Positions 25,655 to 33,811 of a stretch of 36,833 nucleotides of DNA are shown here, one piece after another (the stretch's first letter is position 1; each line of letters begins with the position of its first letter). This DNA is from JBAZWE01 sp041658605 (GTDB taxonomy: Bacteria; Actinomycetota; Thermoleophilia; BMS3ABIN01): positions 1 to 36,833 of the forward strand of contig JBAZZU010000021.1 of the NCBI GenBank assembly GCA_041658605.1, read 5' to 3'. The position numbers were made by a program, and so were the translations under genes. Below the pieces are notes generated by a model. It made no database searches, was not told the origin of the DNA, and worked only from the letters and a program-made list of their open reading frames with translations.

Positions 25655-26986
25655 ATGAAAAAATGGATCATGGTAATTCTGGCGACATTATTTATCACGT
25701 TGGCGTTCGCGCCCGCTGCTTTCGCGGAGAGCGCACCGCCGGCTGATTTCAAGATCGGCTCATTCACCCAGGTTGACGCAGCCGCCCATACGGCCACGTT
25801 CGTTTCTTCTGAAACCGGCGAAGCCATGACTGTAGCAATCGACGAATCCATCAAGGCTGAGGACATCAAGCTGGATGACAAGGCGATGGTTTCATTCAGC
25901 AACACCGATGGCGCGGAAGCTGCCACGGAGATAACTCCCATGTTCCTGGGACTTACCCGGGACAAGTTGATCGCCCTGCTGATTGTCGGCCTGATTGGCG
26001 GCCTGCTGAGCGGTTTCATCGGTTCAGGCGGCGCATTCGTACTGACGCCCGCGATGATGTCGCTGGGCGCCCCTGGTGCTGTCGCGGTAGCCAGCAACAT
26101 GTGCCACAAGTTTCCCAAGGCCATGGTTGGCGCATATAAAAGGTTCCGTTACGGCCAGGTCGACGTCAAGCTCGGGCTGGTACTGGCGGCCTCCTCCATA
26201 GTCGGTGTCCAGGTTGGTTTCCAGATCCAGAAGTGGATCCTCGATTCCTGGGGCAGCGCCGGGTCGGATCTATACGTCAGCTTCGTCTTCGTGATCATCC
26301 TGCTGGTCGTGGGCCTGTTTGTCTTCAAGGATGCCATGACCATGTCAAAGGGTGACGTAAAAGCCAAAACACCGAAGCTTGCATTGAGGTTACAGAAAAT
26401 AAAGCTGCCGCCAATGATCCATTTCAAAAAGGCCGATGTCGTTATCTCGGCCTGGGTGACCTTCCCGGTTGGATTCTTCACCGGCCTTCTGGCCGCGACG
26501 ATCGCCGTCGGCGGTTTCGTGGGCGTACCCGGCATGGTCTATGTGATCGGCGCGACCGCCATGGTAGCCAGCGCCACCGAGCTGCTTATCGCCTTCGTAA
26601 TGGGCATGTGGGGCTCGGTACAATGGGCTATGGCGGGTCTGGTTGATGTGCGGCTCGTACTTATCATCCTCTCGACTTCACTCGTCGGCGTTCAACTGGG
26701 CGCCCTGGGTACAACTTACGTCAAGGACTACACGATCAAACTGGTCATGGGTACCGTTATGGTAATAGTAGCCGTCAGCAGGGGCGTGAAGATCCCTGTC
26801 TACCTGGATCATCTGGGAATCATGACTCTGGACAAGAGCCTGGCCAGCGCACTCGACGCCGTCAGCTTCTGGGCGCTGATTGCCGCGCTTCTGACCGCCG
26901 GAGGCATCATCTCCGCCGCCATGGTCAAGGGTATAGTCAGGTCCAGGATCGAGGAAAGAGAAGCGGCTGCGGCAGGGAGCGCCTGA
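25655..26986 (+). CDS. TauE/SafE-family permease with signal peptide and extracytoplasmic domain
   Basis: 443 residues. A signal peptide (KKWIMVILATLFITLAF to about residue 25, AFA cleavage) leads to a soluble domain of about 70 residues, then about eight membrane segments. GGLLSGFIGSGGAFVLTPAMM and the later GLLAATIAVGGFVGVPG are the two repeats of the TauE/SafE (DUF81) fold, the first followed by ASNMCHKFPKA. Family members export sulfite, sulfoacetate and other organosulfur anions; the substrate here is unknown. I chose the ATG at 25655 over one at 25643, which would touch the ribosome-binding site. The stop overlaps the next start (TGATG). Confidence 0.92.
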   Translation: MKKWIMVILATLFITLAFAPAAFAESAPPADFKIGSFTQVDAAAHTATFVSSETGEAMTVAIDESIKAEDIKLDDKAMVSFSNTDGAEAATEITPMFLGLTRDKLIALLIVGLIGGLLSGFIGSGGAFVLTPAMMSLGAPGAVAVASNMCHKFPKAMVGAYKRFRYGQVDVKLGLVLAASSIVGVQVGFQIQKWILDSWGSAGSDLYVSFVFVIILLVVGLFVFKDAMTMSKGDVKAKTPKLALRLQKIKLPPMIHFKKADVVISAWVTFPVGFFTGLLAATIAVGGFVGVPGMVYVIGATAMVASATELLIAFVMGMWGSVQWAMAGLVDVRLVLIILSTSLVGVQLGALGTTYVKDYTIKLVMGTVMVIVAVSRGVKIPVYLDHLGIMTLDKSLASALDAVSFWALIAALLTAGGIISAAMVKGIVRSRIEEREAAAAGSA

Positions 26987-27837
26987 TGGGCAACTACAGC
27001 AAGATTCTCGTGGCTTTCGACGGCTCGGAATCGAGCCGCAACGCCCTGAGCCAGACTCTCTCCGGATTTGAGGAAAGCTGGATCAAGGTCCTGATAGTCG
27101 TGCCTGCTTACGAGGGAGAACTCGAACTCGTCGGCATCCACGATATTCAGAGCCTGCTGCGTGGACCCACAGAAGAGCTGACGCAGGAGGCGCGGGAAAT
27201 CATCGGTTCCGAATCAGCCCGTGTGAACATAGACGTGGTAAAGGGCGAGGCGTTCGAGCGAATCATCGACGTCGCGGACGACGAGAGCTGTACCCTGATC
27301 GTCATGGGACGCCGCGGTCTGCACCGCGTCGAGCGGATGCTCATGGGCGGCGTAACCGCCAAGGTGATCGTACACTCTTCGACGGATATCCTTGTCATCC
27401 CGCGCGGCGCGAAGATAAGTTGGGATGACATAATTGTGGCGGCCGATGGTTCGGCCTACAGCAAAAAAGCCCTGAAGAAGGCTTTGGACCTTGGTAAGTC
27501 ACACGGCAGCAATGTTACCGGCGTAAACGTCGTCGACATGCACCCCGAACACTATGCGGAAGCTGCGGAAGTGGTGGATAAGCTCGACATAAAAGCAAAA
27601 ACAGTCCTCGAAAAGGCGGTTGCGGACGCAAAGGACGAGGACGTGGAACTAAAAACACAGTTGTTGCACGGAGATCCGGCAGGCGAGATAACCGGCTATG
27701 CCCGAAAGCACAATGCCGGCATGATCTTCGTGGGCAGCCGCGGGCTCACCGGTCTTAAGAAGATATTCCTGGGGAGTGTCGCGGAAAAAGTCATCGGCCT
27801 GTCACCCTGCGCCGTTTATGTGAGCAGGCAGGCCTGA
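26986..27837 (+). CDS. Tandem universal stress protein
   Basis: 283 residues, two Usp domains (about 1-145 and 146-283). Domain 1 has LIVMGRRGLHRVERMLMGG and domain 2 has MIFVGSRGLTGLKKIFLGSV, both close to the G-X2-G-X9-G(S/T) ATP-binding loop. It is translationally coupled to the permease by a TGATG overlap, so the two products are probably made in fixed ratio and may interact at the membrane. It ends the sigma-54 operon; a terminator follows at 27885. Confidence 0.93.
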   Translation: MGNYSKILVAFDGSESSRNALSQTLSGFEESWIKVLIVVPAYEGELELVGIHDIQSLLRGPTEELTQEAREIIGSESARVNIDVVKGEAFERIIDVADDESCTLIVMGRRGLHRVERMLMGGVTAKVIVHSSTDILVIPRGAKISWDDIIVAADGSAYSKKALKKALDLGKSHGSNVTGVNVVDMHPEHYAEAAEVVDKLDIKAKTVLEKAVADAKDEDVELKTQLLHGDPAGEITGYARKHNAGMIFVGSRGLTGLKKIFLGSVAEKVIGLSPCAVYVSRQA

Positions 27838-27884
27838 TTGCCCTGCCTGTAGAAAAACATGAATAATAACTGCTGCGCTGATCA

Positions 27885-27921
27885 CCAGGCCTGGAGCAAA
27901 AAAGTTCCGGGCTTGGCTTTT
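27885..27921 (+). terminator. Intrinsic terminator of the sigma-54 operon
   Basis: An 11-bp stem (27885-27895 with 27906-27916, three G-T wobbles) encloses a 10-base A-rich loop and is followed by CTTTT. It lies 48 bp after the Usp stop. The U-tract is short, so efficiency may be moderate. Confidence 0.65.
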
Positions 27922-27978
27922 CCAGCATATGAATCGCCAGGAAAAATATCCTCAGCCTGATCACAGCCGTCTGTGGCT

Positions 27979-28815
27979 CTACGAAACCAGCGTCACCAGC
28001 ACAGCGCAGTGCGCATGCCCAATGACGCGCTCGGTAACGCTGCCCATAAGCATTCGGCCGAGCCCGGTCCGGCCATGGCAACCGACAACGATAAGGCTCG
28101 CGTTCTTCTCTTTGGCCTTCTCGACGATCTCGACATAATTCTTGCCGGTCGATATAAGGGTCTCGCAGGCGATGCCTGCGGCTTCAGCCATCTGGCTGAC
28201 CTTAAGGACAGCCTGTTCGGCTTCATTTTTTTTGGCGTCCGAGCTGGCGACGGAGAGAGCAATAAGTGAACCGTCAGTCTTTTTTGCCATCTTGATAGCT
28301 TCGGCCGCGGCGGCTTCGCCATGCGGTGAACCATCGGTGGCTACCAGGATTTTTTTGTAGTCATCAGCGCCATCGCGGGGGACAACCAGCACGTCACAGG
28401 GAGCGTGGCCTATGACCTTCGCGGTGACGCTGCCCATCGCGACCTTTGCGAAGCCGGTCCTACCGCGCCGGCCCATAATTATCAGCTCGGAACTGTTCTT
28501 CTTCGCCTCGTCGACGATTATCTGATAAGGGCTGTCGCCGGTGTGAACCTCCGTGACGCAATCAATGCCAGCAGCGTCGGCCGCGGTTTTCACGGACGCC
28601 AGGGCCTCGGCTGCCTCAGCCTCGGCTTTAGCGACGAGCTGTGGCGCTTCGGAGGCGTACTCTTCGTTGGCCTCAACGACATCGATCGCGACCATCTGGC
28701 TGGAACACTTGCCTGACATGGCCAGTGCTTCCTTGACGGCACCCGAGCTGAACTCCGAACCATCCGTGGTCAGCAGTATTTTTTCGAGATTGTTAATCGG
28801 GCAGACTTCAGTCAT
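27979..28815 (-). CDS. Tandem universal stress protein, second set
   Basis: 278 residues, two Usp domains. LIIMGRRGRTGFAKVAMGSV in the first and LIVVGCHGRTGLGRMLMGSV in the second carry the ATP loop. Sequence differs clearly from the plus-strand tandem Usp, so it is not a recent duplicate. The ATG at 28815 is one base from the stop of the membrane-protein gene. It is the last gene of the minus-strand TauE set. Confidence 0.93.
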   Translation of the reverse strand: MTEVCPINNLEKILLTTDGSEFSSGAVKEALAMSGKCSSQMVAIDVVEANEEYASEAPQLVAKAEAEAAEALASVKTAADAAGIDCVTEVHTGDSPYQIIVDEAKKNSSELIIMGRRGRTGFAKVAMGSVTAKVIGHAPCDVLVVPRDGADDYKKILVATDGSPHGEAAAAEAIKMAKKTDGSLIALSVASSDAKKNEAEQAVLKVSQMAEAAGIACETLISTGKNYVEIVEKAKEKNASLIVVGCHGRTGLGRMLMGSVTERVIGHAHCAVLVTLVS

Positions 28816-28816
28816 G

Positions 28817-29287
28817 TCAGTGACCTCCAGATGGGAGAAAGCCGGATGCCGCCAGCACCAGCACCAGTACTTCAGTCAATGCAAGCGCGGCATAGATATA
28901 GTCTTTTCGTTTAAGGAAGATCGGCAATATCGACAGGTAGCAGATCACGGTGACGGACGCCAGGAAAGCAATCGGCGCGAAGGTCAGGAAATCGCTCTTT
29001 TTCAGGTTATCCGGGGTCGCCCATGCCCAGCCCGGCTCGATCCCGGTTACATGAAGATACCCGGCTTCTTCGCCGTTGACTACGCTATGCAGCTTCAATC
29101 CCCAGTAACTGGAGACATCCTCAACCGGAATATAAGGTTTGGGGAAACCCACCAGGTAGAGTATGAATGTAATCACGAGCACAAGGAGCCCGACTTTCAT
29201 GGCTATATCCAGGATCGCGCCGTATCGTTTCTGCTCGATGCTCGCGCCTGGGGTTGCAACCGGATTTTTTATGGCTTTTCCTTCCAA
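28817..29287 (-). CDS. Four-segment membrane protein linked to TauE/SafE
   Basis: 156 residues from a TTG start with AAGGGAG about nine bases upstream. Hydrophobic segments are visible at about 25-46, 103-122, 128-148 and possibly 50-56; between the first and second lies an extracytoplasmic loop of about 55 residues containing EPGWAWATPDNL. The N-terminal 24 residues are hydrophilic. I do not recognise the family; membrane proteins of this size commonly accompany TauE/SafE permeases (for example DUF1634), and the gene lies 60 bp after one here. Function is unassigned. Confidence 0.75.
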   Translation of the reverse strand: MEGKAIKNPVATPGASIEQKRYGAILDIAMKVGLLVLVITFILYLVGFPKPYIPVEDVSSYWGLKLHSVVNGEEAGYLHVTGIEPGWAWATPDNLKKSDFLTFAPIAFLASVTVICYLSILPIFLKRKDYIYAALALTEVLVLVLAASGFLPSGGH

Positions 29288-29347
29288 AACTGACTCCCTT
29301 TCACTTAAACCCGCAACTTATAAACTGGCCTTCCGCTGCGAATCGTA

Positions 29348-30319
29348 TTATTTCCAGACTCCCGTACCTTTAAGCAGCGCCCGTAGCCCCGCGAAGATGA
29401 GCATGACCAGTACGATGACCCGCACGGCCGAAGGTTTGGTCTTCGCGAGAATCTTCACTCCCACCAGCGAGCCCAGCATGATGCCGATGATCGATGGCAC
29501 GACGATCATTGGAACGACGGCGCCAGCGTTCAGATACATCCAGGCGGCGGATGTGTCGGTCGTGGCCAGCAGGAACTTGCTCGTCGCAACCGAGACTTTC
29601 AGCGGCGCGCCCATGACCAGGTTCAGTACCGGCACGTTTGCCCAGCCTGCGCCAAGTCCGAACATGCCGGCCATGAAGCCGATGCCTATGAACATGATCA
29701 GCCCGGGGATGGTGCGATGTATCTTCCAGTTGATGTCCTTGTCTGATGAAGGCTCGTGATAGACACCGCTGATCCTGAGGATGGTGGAAAGCTTGTCGGC
29801 CTGCTGAACATCTGGATACTCGGATTTCTTGGCGAGGAACATGATGACGACGATCGCGAGGATCGCCAGACCCATCGCCGTCTGGATGACCGCGTCTGAA
29901 AGGGCAAGGCCCACCATGGCGCCCATGACAGCCGTAGTTGATGCGATAAGCGCCACCGGAATCGCCAGTCTCAGGTCGGCAAGGCCTTTCTTAAGCAGGC
30001 CGGGACCTGCTGCCAGAGAACCGGACAGAGCTACCAGCAGGCCCGCTCCCCTGACGAAGTCCATTCCGAACGGGAAAAAGCCGCCGATGATAGGCGTGTA
30101 TAAAACTGCGCCGCCGACGCCGCCGAGCACGGCCATGATCCCCATGAGGAAAGTGACTATGAGAAGGATCAGCGGCCAGCCCCACCATGGTATCGCGGAA
30201 TCAGAGCCGCCCGGATTTGCCGGCGTCGGCCCGGTTGCCGCCTGGACCATCCCCACGACGAAAATCGTCATCAGCAAAATCAGGGCGACTGTAAAGAATA
30301 GCGTACGTTTTTTAGACAT
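29348..30319 (-). CDS. TauE/SafE-family permease, second set
   Basis: 323 residues. An N-terminal signal or membrane segment (about 5-27) is followed by a short Pro/Gly-rich loop and about eight membrane segments. LMGIMAVLGGVGGAVLYTPI and MAGMFGLGAGWANVPVLNL are the two TauE repeats. Compared with the plus-strand permease it lacks the ~70-residue soluble domain after the signal and is about 120 residues shorter. A strong AAGGAGGAG precedes the ATG. Substrate unknown; sulfur-oxyanion export is a family-level guess. Confidence 0.92.
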   Translation of the reverse strand: MSKKRTLFFTVALILLMTIFVVGMVQAATGPTPANPGGSDSAIPWWGWPLILLIVTFLMGIMAVLGGVGGAVLYTPIIGGFFPFGMDFVRGAGLLVALSGSLAAGPGLLKKGLADLRLAIPVALIASTTAVMGAMVGLALSDAVIQTAMGLAILAIVVIMFLAKKSEYPDVQQADKLSTILRISGVYHEPSSDKDINWKIHRTIPGLIMFIGIGFMAGMFGLGAGWANVPVLNLVMGAPLKVSVATSKFLLATTDTSAAWMYLNAGAVVPMIVVPSIIGIMLGSLVGVKILAKTKPSAVRVIVLVMLIFAGLRALLKGTGVWK

Positions 30320-30348
30320 GCTCCTCCTTTATGCTTGATATACGTAAT

Positions 30349-30384
30349 ATATCTGGTAGATAAAGGACCACTGTAACCAGATAT
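30349..30384. promoter_or_regulatory. Inverted repeat before the minus-strand TauE operon
   Basis: ATATCTGGT (30349-30357) and ACCAGATAT (30376-30384) are perfect 9-bp inverted repeats separated by 18 bp, 30 bp upstream of the permease start. It could be an operator with two half-sites or a leader hairpin. No sigma-54 promoter or GTTGC-type site is found on this side, so the two TauE sets are probably regulated differently. Confidence 0.5.
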
Positions 30385-30583
30385 GTCAGGTGTAGAGCTT
30401 GCAGAAAGAGAGAGTTGCCCGCGTACAAGGTAATCTTCCTTTCTCTACAAACAGAAACCAGGTCCTGTCCGAAGCCGGCGCCGATGGAACTCCCTGCCCG
30501 GATTTTTTATAATCCCGCAGTTGCCCTCGCGCCAAACTTGAAAAATATATCACAAGGAAAAAACCGTTTCAATGTGTATTATT

Positions 30584-30697
30584 ATGATGCAAATTGAAAC
30601 ACTTGAGGGCGAAAATGATGAAAATTATGTAGCGGAATGTACTAAAACGGGGGAACACAGGTTTTTTTTCAAAAAGCGTGGAAGATGCAAGGGATAA
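30584..30697 (+). CDS. Possible small protein
   Basis: A 37-residue frame from tandem ATG codons at 30584 and 30587: charged, with a RFFFKKRGR stretch and two Cys. No ribosome-binding site of quality is visible (AAGGAAAA lies 25 bases upstream). The surrounding 30385-30714 region is AT-rich and otherwise empty. The start lies inside a GTTTCAAT/ATTGAAAC inverted repeat (30566-30600). It may be a gene remnant. Confidence 0.25.
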   Translation: MMQIETLEGENDENYVAECTKTGEHRFFFKKRGRCKG

Positions 30698-30714
30698 GCG
30701 CAAAGTCGGTGCGG

Positions 30715-30900
30715 TTAGCGATCACACCATTTACCCAGAAAACATTGCCCGGCTTTTTTACGCGATACCTCGGAGAAGCGCTCGTCCTTGGTGCAGATCC
30801 AGATATCCCGCGCGGTGCGGTACTGGGCCTTGTCCTGATAGAGATATTTACAGGCGGTCTCAGGTTTGGACGGGAGTTCGCGATCGATGCGGTTGGGCAT
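30715..30900 (-). CDS. Small hypothetical protein, Cys-containing
   Basis: 61 residues from an ATG at 30900 with GGAG five bases upstream. It is hydrophilic and basic, with four Cys (residues 17, 37, 53, 59), and codon composition resembles neighbouring genes (third positions GC-rich). The spacing of the Cys pairs would allow a small zinc-binding fold, but no known motif is clear. The open frame extends 14 codons upstream without a ribosome-binding site. Function unknown. Confidence 0.5.
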   Translation of the reverse strand: MPNRIDRELPSKPETACKYLYQDKAQYRTARDIWICTKDERFSEVSRKKAGQCFLGKWCDR

Positions 30901-31014
30901 GACTGCTCCTGGAGTTACTTGCTGCGCCTGTGATTTTTTCACAGACGTATAGATACAGGATAACCCATCTGGCGGTCAGATTCACCGGTCGCGAGTCTAC
31001 CCGGCCGAGCAGCC

Positions 31015-31044
31015 TGAGATCCTTCGCTTCGCTCAGGATGACAA
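31015..31044. repeat. 30-bp direct repeat, copy 1
   Basis: Begins TGAGATCCTTCGCTTCGC and ends GGATGACAA. An identical copy is at 31784-31813, so the pair brackets the DUF1844 gene. The sequence is of the dispersed GGATGAC palindromic-repeat type seen in many bacterial genomes. Confidence 0.85.
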
Positions 31045-31148
31045 ATATTCGGTCGGGATGACAGTGCTCTTGGGATGACAAATATGCGGTCGGGATGACA
31101 GTGCTGCTATGGATGACAAATCAGCGTTCAGGATGACCGTCCTGCTCG
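31036..31148. repeat. Tandem GGATGAC repeat, about three units of 37-38 bp
   Basis: Three degenerate units begin near 31036, 31073 and 31111. Each holds two GGATGAC(A/C) cores about 19 bp apart. It runs on from the 30-bp repeat copy 1 and is non-coding. The rest of 30901-31180 shows no gene. Confidence 0.7.
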
Positions 31149-31180
31149 AAATGAAGTAATCCCGAATTTGACGGGGATCC

Positions 31181-31738
31181 TTATTCCTTCCCCGGCACCC
31201 ACAGGCGGCTGGCGGGATCGTCGTCTTTGGGCTTATCGCCGGTGCTTTCTTCTGTGCCGCCTTCATCCGTATCGCCTTCGCTTTCGCCGCTGTCACCTTC
31301 ATCCGTGCCGCCTTCACCGCCACTTCCGGCATCTTTATCTGCAAACCCATCACTGGCGCTTCCAGCGTCAGGCGACCCTGGGCCCGCATCGTCCGAACTC
31401 ACCTTGACGAACGTCAGCTGCATGCTGGAGAGGGCGCCCGCGAGCGCGCTGGCATCCTGGGCGGGGAGTTTTTTGGCGGCGCCGTCGAGCAGGGCCTTGA
31501 AGCTGTCGATGGCCATGCCGGCCTGCGCCAGGTCCCTGGAGTCTTTCGTCTCCTCAGTCAGCCCCATCTTCATATAAGCCAGGTTGCTCAGGGTCACGAG
31601 GAACTGTATCACGAGGTCGGAAACGGACTGTTCGCGGAAATGCTTCTCAAGCTCGGCGCGCAGTTCTTCTTCACTCATCTTCTCCGGATTGTCCTCGCCT
31701 TTGTCCTGCCCTTCCGGTTCTTCCTGGTCATCAGTCAT
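31181..31738 (-). CDS. DUF1844-family protein with acidic low-complexity tail
   Basis: 185 residues from the ATG at 31738, with GGAGG five bases upstream. Residues ~30-110 match the DUF1844 core (VIQFLVTLSNLAYMKMGL and the following helix AMIDSFKALLD-like AIDSFKALLDGAAKKL). The C-terminal ~70 residues are a Ser/Gly/Asp/Glu-rich, repeat-like tail (GGTDEGDSGESEGD) likely to be disordered. DUF1844 proteins are of unknown function. The gene is framed by two identical 30-bp repeats. Confidence 0.82.
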   Translation of the reverse strand: MTDDQEEPEGQDKGEDNPEKMSEEELRAELEKHFREQSVSDLVIQFLVTLSNLAYMKMGLTEETKDSRDLAQAGMAIDSFKALLDGAAKKLPAQDASALAGALSSMQLTFVKVSSDDAGPGSPDAGSASDGFADKDAGSGGEGGTDEGDSGESEGDTDEGGTEESTGDKPKDDDPASRLWVPGKE

Positions 31739-31783
31739 AAAAACCTCCGTTGGTTCGTCAGAGTCATTTCGCATGATGGATCT

Positions 31784-31813
31784 TGAGATCCTTCGCTTCG
31801 CTCAGGATGACAA
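31784..31813. repeat. 30-bp direct repeat, copy 2
   Basis: Identical to the sequence at 31015-31044 over all 30 bases, in the same orientation, 739 bp away. Confidence 0.85.
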
Positions 31814-31868
31814 TTAATGGCCAGATGACGATTACTGGCCGGATTATAACTGGTGTCAATATGTTACG

Positions 31869-33047
31869 TCACTGTTCACGACTCACCCTGTAGATCATGC
31901 CGCTGGTGTCATCCGATATGTACATTTTATTATCCACGAAAAGGATATCAACCGGGCGGCCCCAGGATTTGCCGGTTTTTTCATCCAGCCAGCCAGTGAT
32001 GAAATCGCTCACCTGTTTGTCTTCGCTGATCCGTATTACTTTATAACCAGTGGGGATGGTCCGGTTCCACGATCCGTGAAATGCGACAAAGAGGTTTCGC
32101 TGCCACTCCGGCGGCCAGCCGGGCATGGTCAGGAATCGCAGGCCCAGTGACGCCGAGTGTGCCTGCAGTTCCACCGCCGGCGGTTCGGTCGCCTCGCAAA
32201 AACGCGCCTTTTCCCGGTCTTCGACGTACTCAGGGTTGACCATGAAGCTGCCATAGCAGTAAGGCCAGCCGTAGTTCTTCCCCGGCAGGATTATGTTGAC
32301 CTCGTCCGGCGGCAGGTCGTCGCCAATGCTGTCGCGGCCGTTGTCCGTCCCCCATATCTCGCCGGTGACCGGGTGCCAGGTGAAGCCGACGGTGTTGCGA
32401 AGACCGGTTGCGATAACTTCGCCACTTGATCCGTCGATATTGTAGCGCGACATGGCGGCGCGCCGGCTGTCGTCCTCCTCGCAGATATTGCAGCTGCTGC
32501 CTATGGTCAGATACAGCCTGCCGTCCGGACCAAAACCGATTGTCCTGGTGCTGTGGCCGCCGCCAGGGAGGTCGGGGATGATGGTTTCCCTGGCGCCGGT
32601 GCGCCCCTCGCCCTCATATCTGTATTTCGAGACCTGCTTCTCCTCGGCCACCCATATATAACCGTTATGGAAGGCGACGCCAGACGGGTTTTTCAGACCC
32701 TTGACTTCCACGACAGCCTGCGGATCTTCATCCACCAGCCTGAAGGCCAGCACATTCCCCCTGCTCATTTCTGTAACCAGCAGATAGCCGTCATCGGTAA
32801 GCGCCATCATCCGCAGGCTGCCACGGCCGCTCATCCAGCGGTTGACTGTAAAACCGTCGGGGAGAGTCAAGTTATGGCCGTCGATAGCCACTGTATGGGT
32901 ACCGGCAGCTGGAATTATCGAGGACGCCGTCATGGTCGGCTGTGTTTCCGAGACGTCTCCACAGGCCGCCAGAAAAAAAGGCAGAAAAATGCACAGCGCT
33001 AATCCGGGCAACACCCTGACAAGCACTCTTGAATCATTTCCGTACAC
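31869..33047 (-). CDS. PQQ-type sugar (sorbosone/glucose) dehydrogenase-like lipoprotein
   Basis: 392 residues. A signal peptide ends in the lipobox LAAC with C29, so it is a membrane-anchored lipoprotein. The rest is a six-bladed beta-propeller of the soluble glucose dehydrogenase B / sorbosone dehydrogenase family: PSGVAFHNGYIWVAEE, FGPDGRLYLTIGSSCNICEE, NTVGFTWHPVTGEIWGTDNGRD, NYGWPYCYG and FVAFHGSWNRT. Members oxidise sugars with PQQ, but many homologues in anaerobes lack proof of PQQ use, and no pqq gene is here. It starts at GTG (33047). Confidence 0.88.
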   Translation of the reverse strand: MYGNDSRVLVRVLPGLALCIFLPFFLAACGDVSETQPTMTASSIIPAAGTHTVAIDGHNLTLPDGFTVNRWMSGRGSLRMMALTDDGYLLVTEMSRGNVLAFRLVDEDPQAVVEVKGLKNPSGVAFHNGYIWVAEEKQVSKYRYEGEGRTGARETIIPDLPGGGHSTRTIGFGPDGRLYLTIGSSCNICEEDDSRRAAMSRYNIDGSSGEVIATGLRNTVGFTWHPVTGEIWGTDNGRDSIGDDLPPDEVNIILPGKNYGWPYCYGSFMVNPEYVEDREKARFCEATEPPAVELQAHSASLGLRFLTMPGWPPEWQRNLFVAFHGSWNRTIPTGYKVIRISEDKQVSDFITGWLDEKTGKSWGRPVDILFVDNKMYISDDTSGMIYRVSREQ

Positions 33048-33238
33048 GGCGGCCTTCGAAAGATTGTTGAATAAACCGATTCAGTCTTAGGCTGACCAAA
33101 AACCGTGATGTTTAAACGGATGGCGAAGAGCCGATTTATTCGCTTTGTCCTGCGCGCAGCCTGCAAATAGCATTGCCGCGGCCATGATATCGTGGTCTAC
33201 TATCAATTCACTGGCTTATTACTCTGCGGAAGGACGAT

Positions 33239-33688
33239 GTGTTGAAAAGAATATCTCGTTTCCTGTTAATCGTTATCACCCTGATTGCCGCAGTATCGTC
33301 AGGAGGATGCGGTGACTCGGCGACAGACTCGTCTCAAAAAGCTCAGGACAACCCGCAGCAGGCTACCAGTCTGATTATCGAGGACGTCGTCATCGGCACA
33401 GGCCCGGCGGCCAAAGCAGGTGACAGCGTGACCGTCGACTATACGGGCTGGTTGACGAACGGGACGAAATTCGACTCTTCCAAGGACAGGAATAAGCCGT
33501 TTGTGTTCAGCCTGGGTGCAGGAAAGGTCATCGCCGGCTGGGACCAGGGAGTTGTCGGGATGATGATCGGCGGCAAGCGCAGGCTGACAATTCCACCTGA
33601 ACTCGGATACGGCGCGCAGGGAGCCGGCGGGGTCATACCGCCCAACGCTACGCTGGTGTTCGAGGTTGAACTGCTGAAGATCGACTGA
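33239..33688 (+). CDS. FKBP-type peptidyl-prolyl isomerase, lipoprotein
   Basis: 149 residues starting at GTG with GAAGGA just upstream. A signal peptide ends at lipobox SSGGC (C24), and a Ser/Gln-rich linker leads to one FKBP domain (about 45-149): VDYTGWLTNGTKFDSS, FSLGAGKVIAGWDQGVVGM, RLTIPPELGYG and PPNATLVFEVELL are the conserved blocks. It should speed proline isomerisation in the folding of secreted proteins. It is divergent from the sugar dehydrogenase gene across 191 bp with no recognised site. Confidence 0.94.
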   Translation: MLKRISRFLLIVITLIAAVSSGGCGDSATDSSQKAQDNPQQATSLIIEDVVIGTGPAAKAGDSVTVDYTGWLTNGTKFDSSKDRNKPFVFSLGAGKVIAGWDQGVVGMMIGGKRRLTIPPELGYGAQGAGGVIPPNATLVFEVELLKID

Positions 33689-33811
33689 CGATCCGGTTTA
33701 TCGGCCAGGATGCGCATGGAGTTCCGCGTCATCTCGGCTAGTCAGGTGTCCCGAAAGATATGCTGTTATATAATTCCCTACTGATACGCTAACCCGTTCT
33801 AAGGAGAACCC

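Noticed and set aside
27825..27849. CAGGCAGG/CCTGCCTG hairpin as the operon terminator
   Set aside because: It overlaps the stop codon and is followed by TAGAAAAA rather than a U-tract; the hairpin at 27885-27921 is a better terminator.
30320..30420. Second sigma-54 promoter for the minus-strand TauE set
   Set aside because: No GG-N10-GC element in the right orientation and spacing.
30385..30540. Riboswitch in the leader of the minus-strand TauE operon
   Set aside because: I compared it mentally with c-di-GMP, SAM, cobalamin and fluoride classes and saw no conserved core.
30566..30600. GTTTCAAT/ATTGAAAC as a CRISPR repeat
   Set aside because: Only one copy of each arm exists, with no spacers or cas genes; it is a single inverted repeat.
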